Source: AP-15 sp963700185 (GTDB lineage Bacteria; Pseudomonadota; Alphaproteobacteria; ATCC43930; CGMCC-115725). Taken from it: 64,000 bases of DNA. The translations under genes were made by a program, and so were the position numbers. Below the pieces are notes generated by a model that searched no databases, had not been told where the DNA came from, and saw only the letters and a program-made list of their open reading frames with translations. The DNA is taken from positions 166,032-230,031 of the forward strand of contig CAVOWP010000018.1 of the NCBI GenBank assembly GCA_963700185.1, read 5' to 3'. Positions 35,867-44,219 of the stretch are shown here, in pieces (the first letter of the stretch is position 1; the number at the start of each line of letters is the position of its first letter).

Positions 35867-37363
35867 TCAACCCGCGTTGCTGACCCAGCCGTAGCGAAGG
35901 TTGCTGCGGCCCGGGCCATCCTTGACATAATCGGCCTTGATCTCGGCAAAACGATCGGGCTTGGCGAGCCCGGCCCGCTTGTCGAAGTTATAAAGCCGCA
36001 CAGCGTTTTCGGCGAAGATCCCGTTCTTGAGCGGGCCATCGGCCGGCCCCAACCGCTTGAACCCGTATCTCTTCTGCATTTCTTCGGGGATTTCGAGGCG
36101 CCGCAGCCCCTCGATCTGCCATTGCGGCGCTCCGGTCCACACCGCATCGGTGCCCCACAGCACATGATCGGCGCCGAGCCCCTTGACCAGCATACCCATC
36201 AGCGCCGCAGCGAGGCGCGGCTCGGCGGCCGCGGTCCAGGCGAATAGCTGTCCCAGATCGCCATAGACATTCGTGACGCCGTACTTCTCGGGGATCTCGG
36301 CGAGGTCACTGGTCCACGAGCTGCGGCCGGTCCGGTCGAACTCCGCCATGCCCTCCGCCGGGGTGGCGCCGATCCAGCGATAGCCCGAGTGATAGATCAG
36401 GAAATTGAGTTGCGGCCAGTCCTTCGCCGCCTTCCCGACATCGCTGACATCGGCATAGGGGCGCAGCCGCGGGAATTTTTCCTCGACGGCGGGCGCGAAC
36501 AGACCTTTGTGGATGCAGACGTTCCGGATGCCCGATTTCACCGCCTTTTCATAAAACGGGTACATCAGTTTCTCGTCGTCGAGGTGGAAGGGGTGGTTGG
36601 CGAGCTCCTTGTGGGTGTTGTCGCCGACCGTATAGCCCTTCCAGGAATCGGGCTTGTAGACTTCGATTGCCTTGTCGACCTGGTCGAGCCAACCGGGCCA
36701 GCCCGGGGTGATTGTGAAATGCGCCATCATCCGCCGCGAGCCGGCCTCCTTGTTGACTTGCTCGCGGGTCTTGAACACCTGCTCCTGCGGAATGAACCAG
36801 TCCTCGGGCACTTCCGACGGCGAGTTCGACAACAGCGCCACCTTGGTGTCGCTGTCCATGTAAATTTCTTTGATGTAGTTGGAGTATTTGAGATCGTCGA
36901 TGGTCTGTTCCTTGTCGCCGATCTCCTTGTTCCAGCCAGCCTTGCCGACCGCCTCGCGCGCTTTGATAAAGCCCATCAGCCGCGTGTCGTCGCGCAGGAA
37001 ATGCGTGTGGCCATCGATGATGAACTGCGACGACAGCCCCTGCGCGCGCTCGGCCGCCATGTCCGGCGTCGCCGCCTCCGCCTCGCTGACCTCGAAGAGG
37101 CGGCCGAAGACCTGGTTCATGACCAGGAACGAGGCGGCCATGCCAGAGGCGGTCTGAAAGAAGCGCCGCCGCGACAGGTCCTGCCGACGGGCGAGCCGGT
37201 CGCTCAGATCCTTGAGCCGCGCCTCGACCTCGGCCTGCTTTTCAGTCTGCGGCACCGGCAGGTATTCGTCGCTCGACACGATCTGCGTCGGTACCGGCGA
37301 CGGAAACGACGATGTCTCGGCCGGCTCTAATTTGCTCAGCTGTTCATCAGTAAGAAATTTCAT
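35867..37363 (-). CDS. Amidohydrolase-family protein with internal twin-arginine signal
   Basis: This 498-residue metal-dependent hydrolase (amidohydrolase 2/TIM-barrel type) has the first metal motif IDGHTHF, a later His in NFLIYHSGYRW, and the Asp of HVLWGTDAVWTGAP. About 60 residues precede a twin-arginine motif SRRRFFQTASGMAASFLV, so Tat export is likely although the motif is further in than usual. The start at 37363 follows GGAGGGCGC; the upstream frame passes through a palindrome repeat and is rejected. A HiPIP gene follows directly. Confidence 0.85.
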   Translation of the reverse strand: MKFLTDEQLSKLEPAETSSFPSPVPTQIVSSDEYLPVPQTEKQAEVEARLKDLSDRLARRQDLSRRRFFQTASGMAASFLVMNQVFGRLFEVSEAEAATPDMAAERAQGLSSQFIIDGHTHFLRDDTRLMGFIKAREAVGKAGWNKEIGDKEQTIDDLKYSNYIKEIYMDSDTKVALLSNSPSEVPEDWFIPQEQVFKTREQVNKEAGSRRMMAHFTITPGWPGWLDQVDKAIEVYKPDSWKGYTVGDNTHKELANHPFHLDDEKLMYPFYEKAVKSGIRNVCIHKGLFAPAVEEKFPRLRPYADVSDVGKAAKDWPQLNFLIYHSGYRWIGATPAEGMAEFDRTGRSSWTSDLAEIPEKYGVTNVYGDLGQLFAWTAAAEPRLAAALMGMLVKGLGADHVLWGTDAVWTGAPQWQIEGLRRLEIPEEMQKRYGFKRLGPADGPLKNGIFAENAVRLYNFDKRAGLAKPDRFAEIKADYVKDGPGRSNLRYGWVSNAG

Positions 37364-37399
37364 GCGCCCTCCGTGGAATAAGGATGGCGCCGCTAACCC

Positions 37400-37460
37400 G
37401 TCTCCCCGGCGAAGGCCGGGGTCCATTTCGGCTATGGATCCCGGCCTTCGCCGGAAATGC
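37400..37460. repeat. Paired palindromes, empty (GTCA/TCCA family)
   Basis: The left arm CCCCGGCGAAGGCCGGGG plus TCCAT and the right arm ATGGATCCCGGCCTTCGCCG face each other with about 7 bases between. The arms have the same core as those of GIY-YIG cassette 2, but no gene lies between them. The block sits between two amidohydrolase genes. Confidence 0.85.
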
Positions 37461-37485
37461 GAGAGAGAACGCCCTGACAATCATT

Positions 37486-38595
37486 CTACCGCGCGGTCGT
37501 CGGAATTTCGAGGCTGAGCAGCCTTGCGGCGTTGCGCCCTAGGATCGCGCGGCGCTCGACATCGTCGAGCCCTGGTGTGCCTTCGATCATTCCGATCGGA
37601 TCGACCTCGCCCATATCGGCGGGGTAGTCGGTGCCCATCAGGATGTGGTCGGCGCCGTATTGCTCGACGAGGTATTCCAGCTGGTGGTGGGTGTATACGA
37701 GCGCGTCGAAATAGATTCGCTTCAGATAGGTGCTCGGCATCCGGTGGATACGCTCGCAACAATCCGGGCGCGCCGAGGCGGCGTGGTCGATGCGCCCTGG
37801 ATAAGCCGGCAGAAACCCGCCGCCATGCGCGACGACCAGCTTCAGGTTGGGATTGTCGGCGAGCACGCCGCCAAAGATCAGGTGATGCAGAGCCACCGTC
37901 GAATCGAGCGGATTGCCGATCACATTGTTGAAGTAATGGTCGGCGAGGCGCCGCGCTTCGGTAAACCCGTCGGGGTGCATGAAGACGAGGAGGCCCAATT
38001 CCTCGCAGCGCGCAAAGATCTTGCGAAAGCGTTCTTCCGACAGATCGTCGCCGGCGACGTGGGTCATGATCTCGATGCCGCGGAAGCCCAGCGATTTATG
38101 CAATCGGTCGAGCTCTGCCAGCGCCAGCTCGGGGGCCTGGAACGGCACTGTCCCGAGACCGACGAAGCGGTCCGGGTAGCGGTCGCAAATATCCGCGATG
38201 AAATCGTTGATGGCGCGCGATGCCTCGAGACCGAGATCGGGGTCCGCGCCGTAATAGGTCTGGCGCGGCGCCGGCGAGATCGCCTGGATGTCGATCCCCA
38301 TCCGGTCCATATCCTCGATCCGCTTCTCGGGCGACGAGCCCTGGGCGCCGGTCCTCACGCCGTTTTGCCGATTGATCTCGCGGCTGCGCGCGGTGGCCGA
38401 GGTTTCGAGGAACCACCGAGAGACATCGGAATTGCCTTCGACCATCGCCGCCGCCTTCTCGCAACGGACATGGCAGTGGATGTCGATCGCGAACCATTTG
38501 CCGCGGGCATGGACGGGGCCCGGAAAGCGGCCGGCAAACGGCTCCGTTCCCGGCGGCAGGCATTTGAACAGAATGTCCTCTCCGGCGCGGCTCAT
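37486..38595 (-). CDS. Amidohydrolase 2 (ACMSD-like) family protein, copy A
   Basis: This 369-residue TIM-barrel hydrolase/decarboxylase has the metal-site motif AIDIHCHVRCEKAA, a His in VFMHPDGFTEARR, the LVVAHGGGFLP strand, and the catalytic Asp in ILMGTDYPADMGE. This is the ACMSD/gamma-resorcylate decarboxylase-like family; hydrolases are also found in it. GAGGAG is 6 bases before the start. It is a close tandem paralogue of the gene upstream, which overlaps it by ATGA. Confidence 0.88.
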   Translation of the reverse strand: MSRAGEDILFKCLPPGTEPFAGRFPGPVHARGKWFAIDIHCHVRCEKAAAMVEGNSDVSRWFLETSATARSREINRQNGVRTGAQGSSPEKRIEDMDRMGIDIQAISPAPRQTYYGADPDLGLEASRAINDFIADICDRYPDRFVGLGTVPFQAPELALAELDRLHKSLGFRGIEIMTHVAGDDLSEERFRKIFARCEELGLLVFMHPDGFTEARRLADHYFNNVIGNPLDSTVALHHLIFGGVLADNPNLKLVVAHGGGFLPAYPGRIDHAASARPDCCERIHRMPSTYLKRIYFDALVYTHHQLEYLVEQYGADHILMGTDYPADMGEVDPIGMIEGTPGLDDVERRAILGRNAARLLSLEIPTTAR

Positions 38596-39677
38596 TGCGG
38601 TCTCCTCGGGATCTCGATGCTCAACAGCCGCGCGGCATTCCCGCCGAGAATCGCCCGGCGTTCGTTGTCATCGAGCCCGCGGGCACCCTCGATAAACCCG
38701 ATCGGGTCGATCTCGCCCATATCGGCCGGGTAGTCGGTGCCCACCAACACGTGGTCGGCACCATATTCATCGACCAGATATTCGAGCTGATGGTGGGTAA
38801 AGACGATCGTGTCGAAATAGAGCCGCTTCAGATAAGTCGTCGGCATCCGGTTTATCTTCTCGCAGCAATCGGGCCGCGCCGCCGCAGCATGATCGATCCG
38901 GCCGGAATAGGCCGGCAGATAGCCGCCGCCATGCGCGATCACGAGTTTCAGGTTGGGATGGTCGTGCAACACGCCGCCGAAGATCAGGTGATGGAGGGCG
39001 ACCGTCGAATCGAGCGGGTTGCCGATCACATTGACTAGGTAATGGTCGGCAAACCGCCGCGCCTCGGGAAATCCGGTCGGGTGCATGAAGACGAGGAGAC
39101 CGAGCTCCTCGATCCGCGCGAAGATCGTGCGAAACCGTTCGGCGGAGAAATCCTCGCCGGCGACATTAGTCGCGATCTCGATGCCGCGAAAACCTAGCGA
39201 CTTATGGATGCGGTCGAGCTCCGCGACGGCGAGGTCGGGCGCCTGAAACGGCACTGTGCCGAGCGGCACAAAACGATCGGGATGACGCCCCGCGATATCC
39301 GCGAGGTTGTCGTTGACGACCCGCGCGGTCGCGATGCCGAGATCGGGATCGGCGCCGTAATAGGTTTGGTTCGGCGAGGGCGAGATCGCCTGGATGTCGA
39401 TCCCCATCCGGTCCATATCGGCGAGCCGCTTCTCGACCGAAGTGAATTGGATGCGGGTGCGCGCGGCCTGCTCGCGATTGACTTGGCGCGTCCGTTCGTT
39501 GGCGTATTCCTCCCGCGGGTGCCGCGTCGCAGCGGTGTGGCCCGCTACCATTTCCGCAGCTTTTGGGGTCCGCACGTGGCAGTGGATATCGACGGTAAAC
39601 CATTTGCCGCGTGCGTGAGCCGGCCCCGGAAAGCGCCCTGGGATTTCCGCCCCCGGCGGCAGGCATTTGAACAGCAT
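38592..39677 (-). CDS. Amidohydrolase 2 (ACMSD-like) family protein, copy B
   Basis: This 361-residue tandem paralogue of the preceding gene has most positions identical over the full length. The metal-site motif is TVDIHCHVRTPKAA, followed by VFMHPTGFPEARR, LVIAHGGGYLPAY and VLVGTDYPADMGE. The start at 39677 is chosen for AGGAGG with a 7-base spacer; an in-frame ATG at 39704 would align better with copy A but has no good ribosome site. The two copies are coupled by ATGA and probably work as partners or on related substrates. Confidence 0.87.
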   Translation of the reverse strand: MLFKCLPPGAEIPGRFPGPAHARGKWFTVDIHCHVRTPKAAEMVAGHTAATRHPREEYANERTRQVNREQAARTRIQFTSVEKRLADMDRMGIDIQAISPSPNQTYYGADPDLGIATARVVNDNLADIAGRHPDRFVPLGTVPFQAPDLAVAELDRIHKSLGFRGIEIATNVAGEDFSAERFRTIFARIEELGLLVFMHPTGFPEARRFADHYLVNVIGNPLDSTVALHHLIFGGVLHDHPNLKLVIAHGGGYLPAYSGRIDHAAAARPDCCEKINRMPTTYLKRLYFDTIVFTHHQLEYLVDEYGADHVLVGTDYPADMGEIDPIGFIEGARGLDDNERRAILGGNAARLLSIEIPRRPQ

Positions 39678-39834
39678 TTCGCCCCCTCCTCGTTGTTCGC
39701 TCATCCTAGTACCCCAACCCACCTGTTCTTATAGGAAATCTACAGGCGTTAGCATTCCGCCCGATCGCATCGGCATCGAAACATCCATCAAACAATGCAA
39801 GTCATGATGCCGATCTGAATCTGAAGGATGCCGA

Positions 39835-40032
39835 ATGCGGACGACCCTCGACCTCGACGATGAGTTGGTGAAGAAAGCACAGAGCCACAGCGGATTGCGC
39901 GAAAAATCCGCGTTGGTGCGCGAGGCGCTCAGAGCGTTGATCGAACGCGAGAGCCCACGCCGGCTGGCGCGGTTGGGGGGAAGCCAGCCTGATCTGGCAT
40001 CAGCGCCGCGACGGCGGCTCAATCACGAGTGA
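39835..40032 (+). CDS. VapB-like antitoxin, orphan
   Basis: This 65-residue protein starts MRTTLDLDDELVKKAQSHSG and continues SALVREALRALIERE, the usual DNA-binding and dimer part of a VapB (DUF2191-like) antitoxin. Its stop overlaps a GTG that would start vapC, but the toxin frame is broken at once. Without a functional toxin it is an orphan. Confidence 0.75.
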   Translation: MRTTLDLDDELVKKAQSHSGLREKSALVREALRALIERESPRRLARLGGSQPDLASAPRRRLNHE

Positions 40033-40127
40033 CTCGATACCTCGGTCTCGTCGACCTACCTGCGGGCCAGCAATCTCGGCCCGTTAAGCGGCACGTCAGG
40101 TACGATAGCTTCGTCGTGCACCGGGAC
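40029..40127 (+). pseudogene. vapC remnant, cut off by an inverted repeat
   Basis: The bases after the overlapping GTG still resemble the start of a PIN-domain VapC toxin. With a few small gaps they give a reading like VDTSV, VDYLRASN, but across three frames. Only about the first 30 codons remain before the large inverted repeat begins at 40128. No downstream toxin part is present before rplQ. Confidence 0.42.
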
Positions 40128-40219
40128 CGTAGGGCGGAAAAGCGCCAGCGCATTCCGCCATTCCGTGGCGGCGTCCCATACGTCACGCGGCGGAATGCGC
40201 TGCGCTTTTCCGCCCTACG
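40128..40219. repeat. 92-base inverted repeat at the 3' end of rplQ
   Basis: The arms are 40128-40159 and 40189-40219. Each begins CGTAGGGCGGAAAAGCGC from its outer end and ends in GCGCATTCCGCC, and they differ by one base. A 29-base spacer separates them. The right arm contains the rplQ stop codon, and the left arm begins in the vapC remnant. It belongs to a different family from the GTCA/TCCA palindromes. Confidence 0.88.
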
Positions 40220-40640
40220 CGGCTTCCTCTGCAGCCTCTTCTTCGGTGCCGGTCGGGCCGGAATCCTTGCCTTTGGCATCGGGGTCGCGGTCGACGAACT
40301 CGATGACGGCCATCGCGGCGTTGTCGCCATAGCGGTAGCCGGCCCTGATAATGCGTGTATAGCCGCCGGGCCGGTCGGCGTAGCGCTCCGCCAGGGTCGT
40401 CAGCAGCTTGTTGGCGAGACCCGCATCCTGCAGCGCGGCGATCGCACGGCGGCGGTTGGCCAAACCGCCGTGCTTGCCTGACGTGATCAGCCGCTCCACG
40501 ATCGGGCGCAGGTCCTTGGCCTTGGGGAGGGTCGTCTTGATCTGCTCGTGCTTGATCAAGGCCGCCGCGAGGTTCTCGAACATCGCCTTGCGATGGGCGG
40601 ATTTGCGGCTGAAGCCGCGGCCGTGGAGGCGATGGCGCAT
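40215..40640 (-). CDS. rplQ: 50S ribosomal protein L17
   Basis: This 141-residue protein begins MRHRLHGRGFSRKSAHRKAM, the invariant L17 start. An acidic Glu/Ala-rich tail (EEEAAEEAA) follows the conserved domain. It is the last gene of the alpha operon, 12 bases after rpoA. The stop codon TAG lies within an inverted repeat, so the last residues may have been set by that insertion. Confidence 0.97.
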   Translation of the reverse strand: MRHRLHGRGFSRKSAHRKAMFENLAAALIKHEQIKTTLPKAKDLRPIVERLITSGKHGGLANRRRAIAALQDAGLANKLLTTLAERYADRPGGYTRIIRAGYRYGDNAAMAVIEFVDRDPDAKGKDSGPTGTEEEAAEEAA

Positions 40641-40652
40641 CGCAGGTGATCC

Positions 40653-41670
40653 TCAATAGGGCTCGTCGAGGCGCTTGGCCAATTCCTCGATGTTCTCGGG
40701 CGGCCAATTCGGGATCTCCATGCCGAGATGAAGCCCCATCTGGGCCAGCACCTCTTTGATCTCGTTGAGAGATTTGCGCCCGAAGTTCGGGGTCCGCAGC
40801 ATTTCGGCCTCGGATTTCTGAACCAGGTCGCCGATATAGACGATATTGTCGTTCTTCAGACAGTTGGCCGAGCGTACCGAAAGCTCCAGCTCGTCCACCT
40901 TGCGCAGCAGGTTCTTGTTGAACGGCAGCTCGCTCGGGCGGACGTCTTCCGATGGGTGGCGCGGCTCTTCGAAATTGATGAAGAGCTGCAGCTGATCCTG
41001 CAGGATGCGGGCAGCCAGAGCGACCGCGTCCTCGGGGGTTACCGCGCCGTTGGTCTCGACCCTGAGAGCTAGCCGGTCGTAATCGGTGACCTGGCCGACG
41101 CGGGTGTTCTCGACCCGGTACGAGACCTTGCGCACCGGGCTGAACAGCGCATCGACCGGGATGAGCCCGATCGGCGCGTCCTCGGGCCGGTTTTGCGTTG
41201 CCGGGACATAGCCCTTGCCGTTCTCGACGGTCAGCTCCATCGCGATCCTGATACCGCTGTCGAGCGTACAGATCACGAGGTCGGGGTTCATGATATCGAT
41301 ATCGTGGCCCGTCTCGATCGCGCCGGCGCGGACTTCACCCGGTCCGCTGGCACGCAGCCGCATGCGCTTGGGACCCTCGCCATACATCCGCAAATCGATG
41401 CTCTTGACGTTGAGGACGATGTCGGTGACGTCCTCGAGCACGCCGGGAAGCGAGGAAAATTCGTGCAATACGCCCTCGATCTGCATCGAAGTGATCGCCG
41501 CACCCTGCAGCGACGACATCAGCACCCGGCGCAGCGCATTTCCCAGATGTCAGCCCGAAGCCGCGCTCCAGCGGCTCGGCGACGACCGTGGCGACACGCC
41601 TGGGGTCGTCGCCCGGCTCAACCGACAGCTGTTTCGGTTTGATCAGTGTTTGCCAATTTCTTTGAAGCAC
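40653..41670 (-). CDS. rpoA: RNA polymerase alpha subunit (one apparent frameshift)
   Basis: About 338 residues when restored. The N-terminus is LQRNWQTLIKPKQLSVEPGD from a GTG start at 41670 with GAGG 7 bases before it. The assembly block ERGFGLTLGNALRRVL is interrupted by one extra T near 41547. The C-terminal DNA-binding domain includes ELSVRSANCLKNDNIVYIG and LRTPNFGRKSLNEIKEVL. The span is 3n+1 bases, as one insertion predicts. Since alpha is essential, the break must be an error in the sequence or must be bypassed. Confidence 0.95.
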
Positions 41671-41787
41671 AGTCGTACCTCGGTCATTCAATGCGGATTT
41701 CGATCCGCAACATCGGCCGCCGGCCGCTAAAGAGCGTCCGGCGTTTTCTCGACACGCCCACCCCAACCGGCGGGCTGGTTTTTCGCG

Positions 41788-42186
41788 TCAGACTCGACGC
41801 CGCTTGGGCGGACGACAGCCATTGTGCGGGATCGGCGTCACATCGCGAATCGAGGTGACCGCGAAGCCGACCGCCTGCAGCGCACGCAACGCGGATTCGC
41901 GCCCGGAACCGGGCCCCTTTACCTCGATATCGAGGGTGCGCATGCCGTGCTCCATGGCCTTCCGTCCGGCGTCCTCGGCAGCAACCTGCGCGGCGTAAGG
42001 GGTTGATTTTCGAGAACCTTTGAAACCCTGGCTGCCCGACGAGGACCACGCGATCGTATTGCCCTGGGCATCCGTGATCGTGATCATCGTGTTGTTGAAC
42101 GTGGCGTTCACATGGGCTGTGCCCGAGGTGATGTTCTTCCGTTCGCGCCTGCGCAGCCGCGGCGCCGCTGCCGCCGTTCTCGCCAT
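41788..42186 (-). CDS. rpsK: 30S ribosomal protein S11
   Basis: This 132-residue protein has the conserved HVNATFNNTMITITDAQGN and the C-terminal DVTPIPHNGCRPPKRRRV, both diagnostic of S11. It lies between rpsM and rpoA in the alpha operon. The 117-base gap before rpoA is longer than elsewhere in the cluster. Confidence 0.98.
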   Translation of the reverse strand: MARTAAAAPRLRRRERKNITSGTAHVNATFNNTMITITDAQGNTIAWSSSGSQGFKGSRKSTPYAAQVAAEDAGRKAMEHGMRTLDIEVKGPGSGRESALRALQAVGFAVTSIRDVTPIPHNGCRPPKRRRV

Positions 42187-42222
42187 GTATTCCTTTCCGC
42201 CGGTCGGTTCGAGCTGTGGCCG

Positions 42223-42591
42223 TTATTTCTTCTTCCCGGCGATCGGTCGGGCCGGCCCCTTGCGCGTTCGCGCGTTCGTATGGGTGCGCTGACCCCGCAC
42301 CGGCAGCCCCTTGCGGTGACGCAGTCCGCGGTAGCAGCCGAGATCCATCAAGCGCTTGATGTTCATCGCCACCTGCCGCCGGAGGTCGCCCTCGACCGTG
42401 TATTCGCGGTCGATCAGCTCGCGGACGCGCAAGACCTCGTCATCGGTCATCTCGTGCACACGCCGCTCGATCGGAATACCGACGCGGCTACAGATTTGGA
42501 GAGCCTTGGTCCGCCCGATACCGTGGATGTAGGTCAGCCCGATCGGGGCCCGCTTTTGATTAGGAATGTTGACGCCAGCGATCCGCGCCAC
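42223..42591 (-). CDS. rpsM: 30S ribosomal protein S13
   Basis: This 122-residue protein begins MARIAGVNIPNQKRAPIGLT and contains the helix GIGRTKALQIC and the basic tail GLPVRGQRTHTNARTRKGPA. It should follow adk (or rpmJ) directly; here trpB2 and a nitrilase homologue precede it, so it probably needs a promoter in the 132 bases upstream. Confidence 0.98.
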   Translation of the reverse strand: MARIAGVNIPNQKRAPIGLTYIHGIGRTKALQICSRVGIPIERRVHEMTDDEVLRVRELIDREYTVEGDLRRQVAMNIKRLMDLGCYRGLRHRKGLPVRGQRTHTNARTRKGPARPIAGKKK

Positions 42592-42723
42592 TCGCGCTTC
42601 TCCTCATAAAGAACAAAGATGTGGGCTGCTTCGCACTTTCGCAAGGGCGCGCAGTATAAGCATCGCGCCCGTCGCGTCAACCCCAACCACAGCGCACCGT
42701 CTCTTCGGACCACCCGCGAGCTT
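42592..42723. promoter_or_regulatory. Spacer between trpB2 and rpsM
   Basis: This 132-base spacer lies at the point where the alpha operon resumes after the inserted genes. It contains an A+T-richer stretch (42600-42665 on the plus strand: TCCTCATAAAGAACAAAGAT and following). A promoter for rpsM-rpsK-rpoA-rplQ is expected here; I cannot fix its -10/-35 boxes. Confidence 0.35.
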
Positions 42724-44091
42724 CTAACCCGCGGCCACCCGCGGCAGATTGGCGAACGCGGCGTCGAGCCGGGCCTCGTCATAGGGACGGTCCTCGAGTT
42801 TGCCCGCCTGAAAATCGATATAGGCCTGCATGTCGAAGTGACCATGACCACAGAGATTGAACAGGATCGTGCGCGGAATGCCTTCCGCCTTGCAACGCAG
42901 CGCCTCCTCGATCGCCCCACGCACCGCATGGTTGGCTTCCGGCGCCGGCAGGATGCCCTCGGTGCGGGCGAATTGGATGCCGGCTTCGAAGCAGCTCGAT
43001 TGCGTGTAAGCGCGGGATTGGATGAGCCCGAGTTCCTGTAGGAGGCTCACCAGCGGGGCCATCCCGTGGTAGCGCAACCCGCCGGCGTGGAAGCCCGGCG
43101 GCACAAACGTCGAACCGAGCGTGTGCATCTTTACCAGCGGCGTCAGATGCCCCGTGTCGCCGAAATCATAGGCGTATTTGCCGCGCGTCAGGCTCGGGCA
43201 GGCCGAGGGCTCGCAGGCGATGACGCGCGGCTTGGGACCGCCGCGCAAGCCCGCGCCGATAAACGGAAAGGCAATGCCGGCGAAATTGCTGCCGCCGCCG
43301 GTGCAGCCGACGATGATATCGGGATAGTCGCCGGCGATCTCGAGCTGCGCCATGGCCTCCTGGCCGATGACGGTCTGGTGCAGCAATACATGGTTGAGGA
43401 CGCTGCCGAGGGCGTATTTGGTGTCGGCTTGCTGCGAGGCGACTTCGACGGCCTCGCTGATGGCGATCCCGAGGCTCCCCGGCGAATTGGGATGTTCCGC
43501 CAAGTTCTGCCGTCCGGCATTTGTTTCATCGCTGGGGCTGGCGACGCATTGCGCGCCCCAAGCCTCCATCAGCGCTTTGCGGTAGGGCTTCTGCTCGAAA
43601 CTGATGCGCACCATGTAGACGCGAACCTCGAGCCCGAACAAGGCGCCGGCAAAGGCCAGCGCCGAACCCCACTGCCCGGCGCCGGTCTCGGTCGTGAGCC
43701 GTTTGACGCCGGCCTCCTTGTTGTAGAAGGCCTGCGCCACCGCGGTGTTCGGCTTGTGGCTGCCGGCCGGGCTGACGCCCTCGTATTTGTAGTAAATCCT
43801 GGCGGGCGTATCGAGCGCCCGCTCCAGCCGGTGGGCTCGATAGAGCGGCGAGGGGCGCCACAGCCGGTAGATCTCGCGGATCGGTTCGGGAATTTCGATC
43901 GTCCGCTCCGTCGCCACTTCCTGCGCGATCAGCGCCATCGGGAACAGCGGCTCCAGATCCGCGGGCCCGACCGGCTGCAAGGTGCCGGGGTGCAGCACCG
44001 GGTCCGGCGGCCGCGGCAGATCGGCCACGATGTTGTACCACTCCCTCGGCAGCCGGCTTTCTTCGAGCAGATATTTCACGGTCTCGGACAT
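42724..44091 (-). CDS. trpB2: TrpB2-type tryptophan synthase beta-like protein
   Basis: This 455-residue PLP enzyme is of the TrpB2 class, which is longer than TrpB1. The Schiff-base lysine is in SPAGSHKPNTAVAQAFYN, and the phosphate loop is GCTGGGSNFAG. The ammonia/indole side has TETGAGQWGSALAFAGALFG. TrpB2 proteins convert serine and indole to tryptophan, often without TrpA, or act as serine deaminases. It is not near other trp genes but is inserted between adk and rpsM. The start at 44091 (MSETVKYLL) is preferred to 44103. Confidence 0.92.
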   Translation of the reverse strand: MSETVKYLLEESRLPREWYNIVADLPRPPDPVLHPGTLQPVGPADLEPLFPMALIAQEVATERTIEIPEPIREIYRLWRPSPLYRAHRLERALDTPARIYYKYEGVSPAGSHKPNTAVAQAFYNKEAGVKRLTTETGAGQWGSALAFAGALFGLEVRVYMVRISFEQKPYRKALMEAWGAQCVASPSDETNAGRQNLAEHPNSPGSLGIAISEAVEVASQQADTKYALGSVLNHVLLHQTVIGQEAMAQLEIAGDYPDIIVGCTGGGSNFAGIAFPFIGAGLRGGPKPRVIACEPSACPSLTRGKYAYDFGDTGHLTPLVKMHTLGSTFVPPGFHAGGLRYHGMAPLVSLLQELGLIQSRAYTQSSCFEAGIQFARTEGILPAPEANHAVRGAIEEALRCKAEGIPRTILFNLCGHGHFDMQAYIDFQAGKLEDRPYDEARLDAAFANLPRVAAG

Positions 44092-44120
44092 CGCCTTCCC
44101 CAAATTTCAAACCTTATAAT

Positions 44121-44202
44121 CGTCACCCCCGCGAAAGCGGGGGTCCAGGTCTACAGCGCAGGTGCTTGCCGGCTCTGGATTCCCACTTTCGCGGGAAAGA
44201 CG
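44121..44202. repeat. Paired palindromes, empty (GTCA/TCCA family)
   Basis: The left arm begins CGTCACCCCCGCGAAAGCGG and ends GGGTCCAGG. The right arm (from 44175) reads TCTGGATTCCCACTTTCGCG and ends AAAGACG. About 25 bases separate them and no gene lies between. It occupies the gap between the nitrilase homologue and trpB2, both of which are foreign to the ribosomal cluster. Confidence 0.85.
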
Positions 44203-44219
44203 ATGTGGGCGCAGCTGCG

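Noticed and set aside
27729..39677. A single dedicated aromatic-degradation operon
   Set aside because: The genes point in both directions, are separated by repeats, and only the LigB-type protein is a ring-cleavage candidate; the others do not complete a known pathway.
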